Assembly (NCBI GenBank): GCA_001598975.1
Contig: BBXU01001892.1
Span: 1 to 27,744 of the forward strand
Length of the DNA: 27,744 nucleotides
Direction of reading: 5' to 3'
Origin: Parachlorella kessleri
Taxonomy: Eukaryota; Chlorophyta; Trebouxiophyceae; Chlorellales; Chlorellaceae
Of this stretch, positions 9,901 through 20,329 are shown piece after piece (position 1 is the stretch's first letter; each line of letters begins with the position of its first letter). Made by a program: the position numbers and the translations under genes. Below the pieces are notes generated by a model. The model was not told the DNA's origin. It ran no database searches and was given only the letters and a program-made list of their open reading frames with translations.

Positions 9901-11786
9901 CACTGTTCTGTGGCACAAGCTGTGTACCGGTTGAGTTTGCGGTGTTTGCTGCTGCCAGGCTGCTGGGTCTGGGTCACCTTGTGCTGCAGTCATTGCATAA
10001 TATAGCAAAATCTGTCCTCTGTTTGTAGCTAGGGGAGGCTGGGGCAACGTTTGAGCTGTCCAAGGCGATTGCTCGCTGCCTGGAGTATGAGTGAGTGACG
10101 GAGAAAGAGAATGACTTGTCACTAGTCTCCGCAGAAGCTGGCCACGCAACACTGGGCTGCTTGCTCTGCTACAAGGATTTGCGTTGCCGAACAAGGGCTT
10201 CTTTACTGCCCAGACGGTCCTGGGATTCTTGCATTTTGAGAGTTAGCATTTGCTAACACCCCTGAGACGGCCTACAGTCCTGCATAGGTATTCTTTAAAG
10301 GCCATGGTCATGTACTTGGCCTTCTGCTTGTCGCTGACACATTGGTGCCCCTATCGTATTTCCTCTTCTCCTGCCTTGGCTTGTCTTACTTCTTAAGTCT
10401 TGTTGCCCTGCTGTGGTTGCTTTGCCTGCAGCCCCACGCCCAAGTGGCAAATCATAATAGATGCCTGGATGCATCTGCCGATCCCCACCTGGTATCAAAG
10501 ATTCCTCTGGCTGCACCCCGAGTACCACCGGCAGTGGTGGCGCTACCTGACCGTCTCCCCACAGCAGGCGGAGCAGGCGCAGCGGGGCGCAGCGTGCCGG
10601 GCAGCACAGCAGGCACAGCATGGCGCCCAGCAGAGTGGCGGGTCAGAGGAGCATGAAGGTACACCAGGCGATGAGGAGGCTAGGAAGCAGCGACAGCAGA
10701 CATATGCATCTTATGGCGTCATTGACGAAGAGGAGTGGCTGGTGGGAGCTGGAGAGCATGAAGTAGTTGCAGGCAGGCTCTACCCACGCACAAGGTGGGC
10801 GGACATGAGTGAGAGGATTTGCTTGTTACCGAAACACCCCATGAAGGGGGGCTTATTGGGGCCTGGGAGCATGGGGTTGTAGCGGGGGAGGGTTTACCTG
10901 GCTGCAACTTTGGTAGGCAAACCCGGACATTCGTTTGATTGCGTTGTTGCCTGTGGGCATGGCTACTGCATCTGTGTTGATTTGAGCAGAGGGCCAGACG
11001 CTGCTGTTGTGGGCCCAAATAACAGTGGGTCTTGAGCACATCACAAGCACTGCAGCACTTGTAGCACGGCTGGCAGCCGTCTCTCTGCGGTGTCAGCTGT
11101 AAACCACCCAGGTTGGGATATCCCTGCAAGGTCCTCCTCTCTTACATGCGTTGCGTAAGGTAATGCATGTGTACTTGATTTGTCATGCAGCCCGCCTGAG
11201 CACCCTCCAGACAAAAGTACCCAAGGAAAAGCCCACCTTGATTGGTTCCCACACTTGGCATCATCTCGGTCCCCTGCTCCCACCCTCCTTTGGGTGCCCA
11301 ATCCCTTCTCCCAGCTTGCCCTGGAAGATGAGAGGCAGCAGCGGTGGCAAGAGAGGCTGGAGAGGCTGGCCTCGTTGGGTGATGCGGGGGCGGCAGCAGC
11401 AGGCATAGCGCAGGCCCAGCATGACTCTGGCTGGTGGGCGTGGGAGCCGCAATTAGCACCGTTGCTGCGAGACCTAGCTGGTGAGTCGCAAGTTCAGTCA
11501 TCATCTGAGACGGCATCCCCGTCCGGAGCTGCCTTTCCTGCATTAGCAGCAGCATCGGAAGCAGACGCGCGAGCAGCAGCAGCGGCGGCGGGAGCAGGTA
11601 CAGCAGCAGAGGCAGCTGCAGCGTTGGGCATCAAGGAGGTGCTGTCGGCTTGGGAAGCCTTGGAGGAGGAAGAGGAAGAGGTAGAACTGGAGGTTGCATT
11701 TTGCCCCGAAGGCCTCCAGGCAAAGCCTTTCACACGCTTTGGTGTCCCGGCCAGGGGCAGCAGGCGCAGCAGCAGGAGCAGGGAGC

Positions 11787-11825
<39 letters not shown>

Positions 11826-13128
11826 CCGGCACTCCAAGGCCTGGCAGTGAGAGCGTCGGCAGAGTGTCAGGTCCAGACTACTCTCGGCTGGAGCCCTGGC
11901 TGCTGCTGAAGCCTGACTGGGCTGGGACGGTGGCCGCCTCAGCTGCCTTAACATTGGCAGCCTTGGCCTCGTCAAGTGCAGCAGCGGCTCCCTCTGGAGG
12001 CGGCGCCCGCGGAAGCAGCAGGAGCAGGGCGAGCAGCAGCAGCAGCGGCGCTGGTGGTGGTGGGACAGGCATCGACCTGAGGGTGGAGGACTTTGATGAC
12101 AAGCCGCTGACTAAGGCCGAGGCGGAGCGCCTGCTGCGCGCCATGCTGGGAGACAAGTTTGACGCGGCCATGGCGCAGGCACGTTTGCTTTCTGGGGAGG
12201 GGTTGTGCCTAAAGATGGCATGTGGGAAAATGCTGTTAGGGAGTTGCACCTCATCACACTTGCTCGCATGCTGTGCCGTGTGTCCTGGCGGGGTCAGGGG
12301 CTTGCGAGCCTGTTTGTTGAGGGGGCCCGCATTATGGAGCCGTGGCTGCTTTTAAGGTTGATAGCAGCATGACCACGGCTTCATGCGTGCCATATCTGCC
12401 GGGTTTCTTGTGTTACACAAATACGACTAGCACCTGAAGCACTGCCTCCACCAGCATCCCTGCAGAAGCCCAGCCATGAGAAAAGGGCAAACAAGCCAAC
12501 CGGATGAAGCAACCACATTTAGCTCTTGAGTAGCTTGTGTGTCTCCATGCAGATGCCTAGACCTTAGAAGAGGGCAATCATGCCAGGTCACCGACTTGAG
12601 CCACAGCCAGTCGCTTAGTTTGGCTTGTGTGTCTCCCTGCAGATGCCCAGCCCTGAGAAGCGGGCCCCCCAGTCAGCCGCAGAGCAAGCCCAGGAGCGTG
12701 GCGCCGCCTACAAGAGTGGCAAGTGTCTTACCTTCACCCTAACCTTTGGGTTTACGCTGGATCCTGATGCTGCCCAGGTAGGCATGAGAGAGGGCAAGCT
12801 TGTAGAAGTGAGTGTCCTGTGGCACAAGGCTTTGTCAGCTTCCCCAGGGGTAAGGATGAGGTCGATGCTGAACACGCAACGCCCTGCGTTTCCCCTGGCT
12901 ACCTCTGTTTCCCCTGCTGCTACACTAGCGTACTCACTCCGGCGCCCCTGCTGACCCGCCATGCAGGTGATCGGTGTCACCAGCAGCTGGGGCTCTGTGA
13001 AAGGGGTGGTGCCCTCCGCGAAAGAGGCATACGAGATCTACGTGGCTCAGGCGGGGCTTGATCCTCTGCCCCCGGGGCGCCATCAGCTGCGAAAAGTGCT
13101 GGAGACTGAAACGACAGGGCGGTGCTGA
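6929..13128 (+). CDS. Unrecognised ~978-residue protein, possible organelle-targeted
   Basis: Ten exons: 6929-7609, 8164-8238, 8586-8810, 9173-9282, 9594-9729, 10029-10090, 10432-10794, 11191-12178, 12643-12777 and 12967-13128 (TGA). All junctions keep phase. Nine introns are proposed: eight GT-AG and one apparent GC-AG (12179-12642, CAG|GCACGT). The N-terminus (MAHWAAGLICPR..., then GRRHVACGAA) is basic, rich in Ala/Gln/Pro and plausible as a transit peptide. A Gln/Glu/Ala helix follows (ELLRKAAELRRQQEAVEQQ). The best conserved-looking part is residues ~328-470: MERVLLVLRRAFLARQ, a helical block, then PTPKWQIIIDAWM, TWYQRFLWLHPEYHRQWW. Residues ~552-880 are low complexity with poly-Ser and acidic stretches. 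The C-terminus reads VIGVTSSWGSVKGVVPSAKE. Positions 7063-7182 are 40 open codons that could equally be a phase-2 intron (AG|GTCAGA...CCTCAG|G). If the GC-AG join is wrong, exons 9-10 belong to a separate small gene. No family was recognised. Confidence 0.7.
7551..7717 (+). repeat. Degenerate duplication of the gene 3 exon 1 end
   Basis: The end of exon 1 (ccaggcatgaggcgg... to aacacttcc, about 7557-7608) is repeated with divergence just inside the intron (gcaggcacgagactgg... to aacacttgg, about 7671-7713). The encoded peptides are RHEADEEYVDGDDEHF and RHETGEKYVGDNTW. The offset is about 105-115 bp. The first copy carries the good donor (caa|gtgagt). Confidence 0.6.
9740..9771 (+). repeat. 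Short imperfect tandem repeat in an intron
   Basis: The element tgcgctgtgatg occurs twice (9742-9753 and 9757-9768), followed by a shorter tgctgtgc. It lies just downstream of the donor of gene 3 exon 5, but does not contain the splice site. Confidence 0.55.
11788..11823 (+). repeat. (CAG)12 tract in coding sequence
   Basis: Twelve consecutive CAG units, read in the AGC frame, give a poly-Ser run at about residues 751-761 of the gene 3 product. Shorter AGC-rich stretches occur nearby (about 11757-11785 and 12011-12050), also encoding Ser/Arg-rich protein. Confidence 0.95.
12448..12674 (+). repeat. Three tandem copies of a splice acceptor (gene 3 exon 9)
   Basis: The acceptor TGCAG occurs at 12461-12465, 12548-12552 and 12638-12642, with offsets of 87 and 90 bp. 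The last two copies share 'gcttgtgtgtctcc' before it, and all three continue with a version of 'atgcccagccctgagaag'. The third copy opens the coding exon. The second would hit a TAG five codons in, and the first reads 'aagcccagccatgagaaa'. The older copies therefore look like decayed duplicates. Confidence 0.85.
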
Positions 13129-13804
13129 GGGCCATTCTGTGGCTGGCTCTGAAAGTTGGGCCCAGTTGTGCGGTTGCCTTTAGGGCATGATGAAGGTCCT
13201 GCTGGCCCACAATGCTGTATTAACAAAGGCAAACCGCAGAGCATAACTGCATACACCATGCAGTCTAGTTTTCCCCTAATTGTCCTCTGTTCGCATCCAT
13301 GCCACCTCAGCAAATACCCAAACTGACTGCTAAGTTTTTGCCTTCTAAACTCATGGTGCTGATGCCCAACACCACGGAGGCCTGTGACTCGGTTTCCTGG
13401 TGGCCCACCTAGCATATACCCTTAGGGCTGTATCTATTGTGGCACTGCACTCGCGTTACAGTAGGTATTGTACATGTACTGTCCTGTGTTCCTTTAAGCA
13501 CACCTTTGACTGGGTCTAGCTTTACACGGTCAATACTGATGACAGGGCAAAAGGCACGTACGTGCATTGTCAACTGCAAATACGCCCCAAGGTTTAGATG
13601 TCCACTGAGTTTGTTACATGGGCAGGTGGTAAGGCTTGCAACACAAGGTGTCCGTCCAGGGATGGCTGCCATAGTCCAAACACTGCGGTCAGACCGCGTT
13701 ACCCCCAGTCCTTACAGTCACCTGTGCCAATATGACAGTCTGCAGCTCGCACCACCTATATTCCCTCCAGTTACTCCAGGTTACAGCGGCTGCGCTGACC
13801 TGAG
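13129..13804. other. Convergent 3' region between genes 3 and 4
   Basis: No gene is supported here. It must hold the 3' UTRs of gene 3 (+) and gene 4 (-). On the minus strand TGTAA motifs occur at 13712-13716 and near 13456. No TGTAA was seen on the + strand for gene 3. Confidence 0.5.
13712..13716 (-). promoter_or_regulatory. Candidate poly(A) signal TGTAA for gene 4
   Basis: TGTAA on the minus strand about 90 nt after the gene 4 stop codon, a normal spacing for green-algal mRNAs. A second copy lies about 260 nt further downstream. Confidence 0.5.
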
Positions 13805-16800
13805 CTAGTGATTGGGACTTGGCTGCACAGGGAGGCCCAGAGCCACCCCTCCCTCACCCCAGCCCGAGGCAGCGCCTGCGCCTGTGCCCCACACAGCAGG
13901 GACACCATCCCCAGTCTGCATCTGCTGCAGTTCAGTCAGCACCCTGTCTAGGTAGGAGTCAAAGCTGGTGGGCACCTGGCCAGCAAGGGGGTTGGTCGGA
14001 TTCACTGCAAGGGACTCCGCCTTCGTGGCCTGCCGCTGTAGTGCCCTGTTGGTGTAGTTGCGCTCAAGGTGGCGGCTTGCAGCCAGGCTGGATGCAGTCT
14101 TTGCTGCAGCTGTTACTGCTGCTGCCGCCTCTGCTGCAGATGCTAGCTTGTTCCTAGGAGATTTGTGCTTGGAGGGCGGCCGGGGAGAAGCCAGGGCTGG
14201 GGCTGCATCAGACCCTGCCTTGGGTGCGGTGCCAGCCAGAGTCGCCGCATCTCGTACCATGATGGCTGCATGAGCATCCCCAGCATGCTGCCCATTGGGA
14301 TGGTCATCCTGGTGCTGGGTCACTTGGCTGCCGCGGATGCTGCCATCAGCTGTTGCAGGCTTTGCTAGAATGTGAGGACTGCAGTAAGATAGTGCAGCCG
14401 TGGCAGGGCGGTGAGCCTGCTGCTGGGCGTGCTGGATTGCCGCAAGATGCTTGGTCACAGCTGGTATGGGGCGCTGGAGGTCAAACTTGTAGGGGGTGGT
14501 GCTGGGGCTGAATGTGCAGACTGCAAGCTCCTGCTCCTGCAAGAGGAATAGCGCATGGGCCAGTGTTCAGTCCGCCAGATTAATGTAGTGGCGTTAATTA
14601 CTTCAACAAGAGCCCTAGAAAGTCGGCATGGGGATGGCGAGTTGCACTTACTCTCCCCAGCTAGCAGCGCTTCTGCCGCAAACTTCCCTGGCCCCTTGGT
14701 GACCACCTACCTCCCTGGCGAGCATTGCCTTGATGTGGCTCTCTTCCCGGGCCTTGAGTCTGTCTTGCTCCTCGGCCAGGTATGCTGCGATCTCCTGCAC
14801 CAATCCACATATACGTGTTACAGTGAATGCCTCTCTGGCTTTTGTAATTCTACTGAGGCTCATAACACATAACCAGGCCCAACACACACCTTCATTTGCA
14901 CTTTCGGCTTGATGCCAGCATACTTGGATGTTGGCAGTATTGTGGGGTGAAAGGTGCACTCTGCCAAGCGTGCCTGTTCCTCGGCCTGCTGCTTCGCCGC
15001 CTGCAGTGTAACAAAGGAGGGTATACTAAAGCTTTACTCAAGAAGGGTTTACTAGCAGTCAATCACACAAGCAATGGAGATAGCTACAGCAGCGCTTTAG
15101 AGAACTGGGCTTATCTTAGTCCTCAACCACATTTACAGGTCAGAAAGCAGCAATTATTAACCTGCTCATCAATATGCATTACTCCTTGTCTCCACTCAGC
15201 TGATTGGCATAACTTACAAGTTTCTCCTGGTGCGCCGCCCAAGCAGCGTGCATTTCTGCCGGGGACCTGGCCGGCTTGGCCTTTGCCCTCAGAGAAATCT
15301 GTGCAGGGCGGGCAGAAAGTCCACAACCTTTTGAGCATTGGGGCAGATGCTGAGCAGCCGACCCTGCTGACAAAGGCCTGAGCCGAAGTGGCAAGCAATT
15401 TTGCCAGCACCAAACGCATGGCAGCCAAGCTGCAATCCAAGGAATTGCATTCATACAACTGCCACCATGCTGGCACGGGTCATCACAAGCCAGCAAAACG
15501 TTTCAAGAGCCTCTGGTCAGCAGGTACCTTTGGGTGAAATTTATAGCCACGCTCGTCCTGTATGGCTGCCTGCTTGCTCTCCCTTGTTTCGCCCTGCTCT
15601 GCCAAACCCATTGCCTGCAGTACGCTATGTAAGGCGCTGGTAGCAGCGCAGCTGCCGCCCCCTACTGGCCCGCCTTCCACACTCCCTGGTCCCCGGGTGG
15701 CCAGGGGCATAACATCACCCAGACCGCCGTCACACTGTTGCTCCTTGACTTTTTGCTCAATGATGCGACGCGTGCCGGGGGCCAGGGCTGGTTGGGAAGG
15801 GAGCAGCGCTCGCTCCTTCTCAAGGCCTTCCTCTAGATCCTGCACAGTAGCATGGACAGCGCCGGCAATGTGGGTGGTGATGCCTTAAGGTACTATCAGT
15901 CCATAAAGGGATGCCACAATAGTTTGCAAAATGCGGCAATGACGACTCAAGTTTAAGCAGACAATTGGCGGCACATGCTGCCACCACCTAACCACAACAA
16001 AAGTTGCTCCCTGGTTGGGGGGCCGTCCTCCCCTTCACCTTGACGAAGCGCTCCTGGCGCTCCAGGAAGGCGTCAAAGTCAGAACCTGCAGGGAGCTTGT
16101 GCTGTCGCCAGTAGGCATCATCATCATTGCCCTGGTGGGTGGCACTCTTGGGCCTAAACCACTCCGCCCGCTCAGCAGCAACAGCCACCGCCACCTTGGA
16201 TGAAGCAGATGCTGACTTGGGCCTGCGATGAGCAGCCACACACAAGCTGTCAGTTGCACCCTGCAGGAGGATAGCTATCTACCAGTGCTTGGTGCCGATA
16301 GAGGTCGGGAGTGCATACAAAGCGGCAAGCTGGCAGAAGCTCAGCGGCTGCACACTTCCCACACCTCTTCTGCAGTGACACGTATGTCCCATGCCCATTG
16401 TAGAAGCCCGGTAGAGGCCTTGCACGCGGTCCTGCACCATATGTCTCCCGGAACTCTTTCTGCATGTAGAAATTAATAAAAACCCTCTAGCTTCAGGAGA
16501 AGTAGGCCGCCTTGTCTGAACTCCTCTACGATGTCAGAGCTGGCAACACAGCCAGGGACGTCCCACCACATGTCCAGCCCTTCCTCCAGAAGCACTCCAA
16601 ATGTCTTGTCATGCACGGCGACACCACACCAACACCATCCACGTCCAATGCCCACCTGCACAAATTGCCTGACAGAGTCCTTCTGCCGGCGCTGCATGTC
16701 CACAGCGTGCGCATACAGGCGCTGGCCGGCCCGTTCTGAGGGGCTTTGGGGCCAAGGGCTCATGATGCGGTTGGAGTTGGCACTGTTGGCCCGCCGCAGC

Positions 16801-19367
16801 GGGCGTGCCCCTTGCTCGCAGCCACTGCCCTGGGTGTTATGTAGCGCACCCACCTCCCCATTCGGTCCAGCCATCTGGCGGGCAGCTGCAGCAAGGGCGC
16901 TCCCCTTGCCAGTTGCTAGGGCTGTTTTGGTGCCTTTACTCACAGCAGGACCCTGCACTGGCTGGCCTAGCGCTGCGCTTGTGATGCCTGCAGCAGCTGC
17001 CCCCGCCTCAAGAATCTCATCTGCCCAGTTGGAGCCGAAGCTCAAGGCCCGGTAGAGGTCCTCATTGTCATCACCTTGGTTGTCATAGGCAGCATCAGGA
17101 TGCGCCACTGACCCCGCAGAAGCAGGCCGGAGGGAGTGGCCAGTGGTGCGGGAGCGGAAGAGCAGGCTGCTATTCCTGGGCCCAAACGGGCTCCCAGCAT
17201 CCCCACCACTGCCACCGACACCACTTGCACCAGCCAGCTGGCTTTGCAGGGCTGGGAAGCCCACAGGAATGCCAAGAGCCGCAGCCGTGTGGTCAGCAAT
17301 GAGCCCCGAGTACTGGAGCTGCTCCCGGCATGCATCTGCCCCACTGAGGGTGCGGGGAGGAAGCCGCTGAGGGGACGGTGCTCGGTCTGCTGCTAGTCGT
17401 GTTGGTGAGGGGCTGCATTGGCGGCTACAACTGCCAGGCGATGGCTTGGTGGTTGGGCCATGCTGCCTAGGAGGAGAGGTGCTGCGAGCGGACAATATCG
17501 TTAGTGGTCGTTGAGGGTAGGAGATGCCGTTGCGCAGCAGCTCGCGTGACCGTGGGTTGATGCGCGGCGTGAAGGTGCAGTCCTCCAAGCCGGCGGCCTC
17601 CTCCTGCTGACGCATCTCGGCATACCTGCTTACAGCACATGCATGGCTATCTATGCCTCTGCAAGGATCGTGTCTCAGGATGGGAAACTCCACACTCGAC
17701 ACACTTATCTTTCAACTACCCGCTTTAGCAACATTGGCTGGACGTCCAGGTTTAGGAGATGGATAAGTGTTTGGTGCACCAAGCAACCTACAACAAGAGT
17801 CCTACAACAGCGGAATAACTGACCTCTTCTCATTGTGCTGCTTCCAGTCTTTCTGTCTGCAAGCATGAAGTACAGCATGCTGTTGATCCTAGTGAGGGCT
17901 GTTAAGTGCTACATGCCACCATGGGGTGCTCAGCAAGCCTGAGCGCAGCTCTGTAACAGACACTTGTAACCATACGAACTCCTACCTGACATACATCAGG
18001 GCACATGCTCTGACGTTCTCGCTATCACTTTCGCCCTCGCTCGAGCCCCTCCGGCTGGCTGGCTTGGGCGCGGGTTTGGCAGGACTCAACTTGGCTGGGC
18101 CGGTGCCTTCACCATGGGACTTGGCGCTGATGCTGCTAGCCTTCCGTGCTGGAATCTTCTCCCTTTCCCAGCTGACGGGGGTGTGGCTCACCTCTTGCTT
18201 GCCGAGTGCGTTGCTTGCCTTCTGCTCACCATCAGGCTGGCCGCCCATCAGCAACCTGATGACGGCTGCAAGGTCATCCTCGCTTGAAGCATGGTCACCG
18301 TTATCCAAGGCATCCATGGACTTGTCAGCACCGCCACAGTCAGTGGTGCAGAGTGAGGCTACAACCTCGCCACTCTGCTCGGTGATGGTAGTCAGTAAGG
18401 GCGACGCCGGCCCTGGCAAGTCAAAGCGTGGGTCGGAGCTTTCCTGCTCCACCCAGCTGCCCCTGCTGCCGCCACTGCTGCTCCTGCTGAGGCTGTGGGA
18501 TGTCACAGCCAGCGTGCCCAGCACCTCGGCCACCTGGTGGCCAAGTGACAGATGCCGCTCCAAACTCCTTGCCTTGCTGGCAGGCGAAACAATGGGCCTG
18601 GGTGCAGGCCCCACAGCATTATACTCTTGTACAGCAGAGGTCGCTGGTAGCGCAGGAGCCTCCATGGCAGCCAAGCTTGCTGCGAAGTTAGTGGCAGCGG
18701 ATACAACAGGCCTGCTGCTTTCTGCTCCGGCAACAAATTTGACTTCGTGTGGGGCAGCTTCTTGGGTCACTAAATCGCTCGTGGGTGCTGTCGCTGGTGT
18801 CGCAGCTGGCTCTGGTTGCCTGATTAGCTCGACACTGGAGTGGAAGGAGCCCAGGTCTTGCGCCAGATCGGTTGGCAGGCTGCCCAACAGCTCAGAGTCC
18901 ACTTGGTATGTTGGTGGGGGTGAAGACTGCAATCAACACCAGACTGCAATCAACATCAAGTTATTGCTGGCGTACAGCACGGGAGTGTGGGCGGTGTATT
19001 GATACGTCCTGTGTTGTCGCCATATAGTCGTTCCATCAACATGCGATGCACTGTTAGCCAACCACAGCAAGGATCAGATAACCCGCTTGCCACCCACCGT
19101 CTCTACAGGCTGCCCGCTGCTGCCAGACTTTGAGGTGGCTACTGCTGGGCCAGCCAGCGTTGGGCGCGCTGTCACTTCCACAAGTGGCCCAAGAGGATCT
19201 GCAGCGGCCGGCGTATGACAACTGGTAGTCAGCGCCTCTGTCCTCGGCCTAGCACCCTGTGACCAGTCCACCTTCCCAAGCGAGCCATCCAGCTGGTGCT
19301 GTTCCTCGTCTCCAGTGAAGAGGAGGTCTAGGATGTCGTTGCCGTCCTCTGACAATGCGTGAGTCAT
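13805..19367 (-). CDS. Large protein with repeated CTF-x-P motifs (cilium/basal-body-like)
   Basis: Eleven exons: 19367-19083, 18926-17986, 17856-17824, 17625-16656, 16459-16365, 16222-16039, 15839-15528, 15298-15218, 15000-14890, 14794-14711 and 14536-13805 (TAG). Phase is kept throughout, for 3828 nt (1275 aa). Residues 1-409 are acidic/Ser-rich and look disordered. A recurring motif follows: LEDCTFTPRINPRS (Cys ~436), LAECTFHPTILPTS (~982) and LAVCTFSPSTTPY (~1039), each preceded by a short Glu/Gln-rich helix. Related pieces are SDFDAFLERQERFVK (~822-836) and GYKFHPK joined to ISLRAKAKPARS (~934-952). This CTF-x-P plus F-x-x-RQ pattern is known to me from large uncharacterised proteins of flagellated protists, many of them ciliary or basal-body; assigning that role here is inference. 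The start is the first in-frame ATG. The exon 1 donor could instead be at 19098 (ACG|GTGGGT), also phase 0. A single cytoplasmic scaffold protein is the simplest reading. Confidence 0.75.
18924..18957 (-). repeat. Duplicated splice acceptor, gene 4 exon 2
   Basis: On the minus strand 'tgttgattgcagtct' occurs twice with a 17-bp offset (18924-18938 and 18941-18955). The inner copy opens exon 2 in the right phase (tct tca ccc). The outer copy would be out of frame. Confidence 0.8.
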
Positions 19368-20329
19368 TCCGCGTCCCTGTTGCTCCGCCAGCCCAGGTAG
19401 CTCAGGCCGCGCTCTTAAGGCCAGCTGATTCTTACTTTGTTCCAGGTTCCTTGCCAACAAGTGGAGCGTTCCCAGCTAGAGTTGGAGGCAGGCCATCAGG
19501 CTTGGCAACGTCAGACAATAGCTGGCGGTTGATACTAATTGCAACACTTTCCTATACCATAATGTTTCATCAACTAGGAGTGCCGAATTGCCCGGTGTCT
19601 GCCTGCCACTGAAGGCGCCAAGTGTAACAAGCGCAAGCGCCACTGTCTCTGCGACACCTCCTGGACCCCTTCTGTCTCCTGTTGGCAGCCTGTCTTCAAG
19701 TTCATATGCGATTGACCACCGGACACCCATGTCGTCCTGCTTCAGCCAGACTTACGTGCTGTCGTTAACTTTTGTCCTTAGCAGAGGACCTTCCTCAGTC
19801 AACTGCAAAACTGCCGGAAAGCCCTGATCCGGCCAATCACTAAATACACAACGTCCCCTTCAGTGCCACTGTGGCGGTTGCAGGTTGCTATCACATAATG
19901 GTAGCGTTGCAGCTCTGTGGCGGCGAGTCCATACTGCAGGCTGCCAACCTTTCCGCTACCTACGAGAGTAGCAGCGTATACTAAGTGTGACTACTAGCCG
20001 ACGCCAGTTGCCGCCAGGTAGGTTCCAAATTCAGCACCGGGGAGCAGCAACTATCTACCAGAGTTCAGAAGCGCTCGACGTCTCTTTGCGAACCAGAAGC
20101 CGCTCTTGTCGTAGTACAGGTTCCAGCAAGACCGTCTCAAACCGCGGAGCCCGTCCCGCCAAAACTTTGCACGGGCAAGCAAGGCACAGCCTCTCTCGAG
20201 TTTGTCGAATAAAACTTCATCGCGTTGTTTCTGCTGGAGGACGTGACACAGCTCCTTCACGGTAGCAACCGTTGGGCCCCTCCTTCTGAGTGGGGTGCAA
20301 GTCTCTAAGCAGCGCGCACTGTTTCGCAG
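19368..20329. promoter_or_regulatory. Divergent promoter region between genes 4 and 5
   Basis: About 960 bp separate the first ATG of gene 4 (-) from the first identified exon of the Alfin-like gene (+). The stretch should contain both promoters and the missing first exon of gene 5. A candidate is ATG at 19898 to 19926, with weak donor GA|GTCCAT. A minus-strand frame without ATG runs from 20345 to 20051 and is listed as a finding. No TATA box was assigned. Confidence 0.45.

Noticed and set aside
11494..12249. Minus-strand poly-Leu and poly-Cys frames
   Set aside because: They are products of reading the CAG/CTG tract on the other strand and are not credible proteins.
12303..12355. Gene 3 ending at the in-frame stop at 12353-12355
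   Set aside because: Possible, but the sequence after 12178 loses protein character, and the GC-AG join to 12643 keeps phase. Kept as an alternative within the gene entry.
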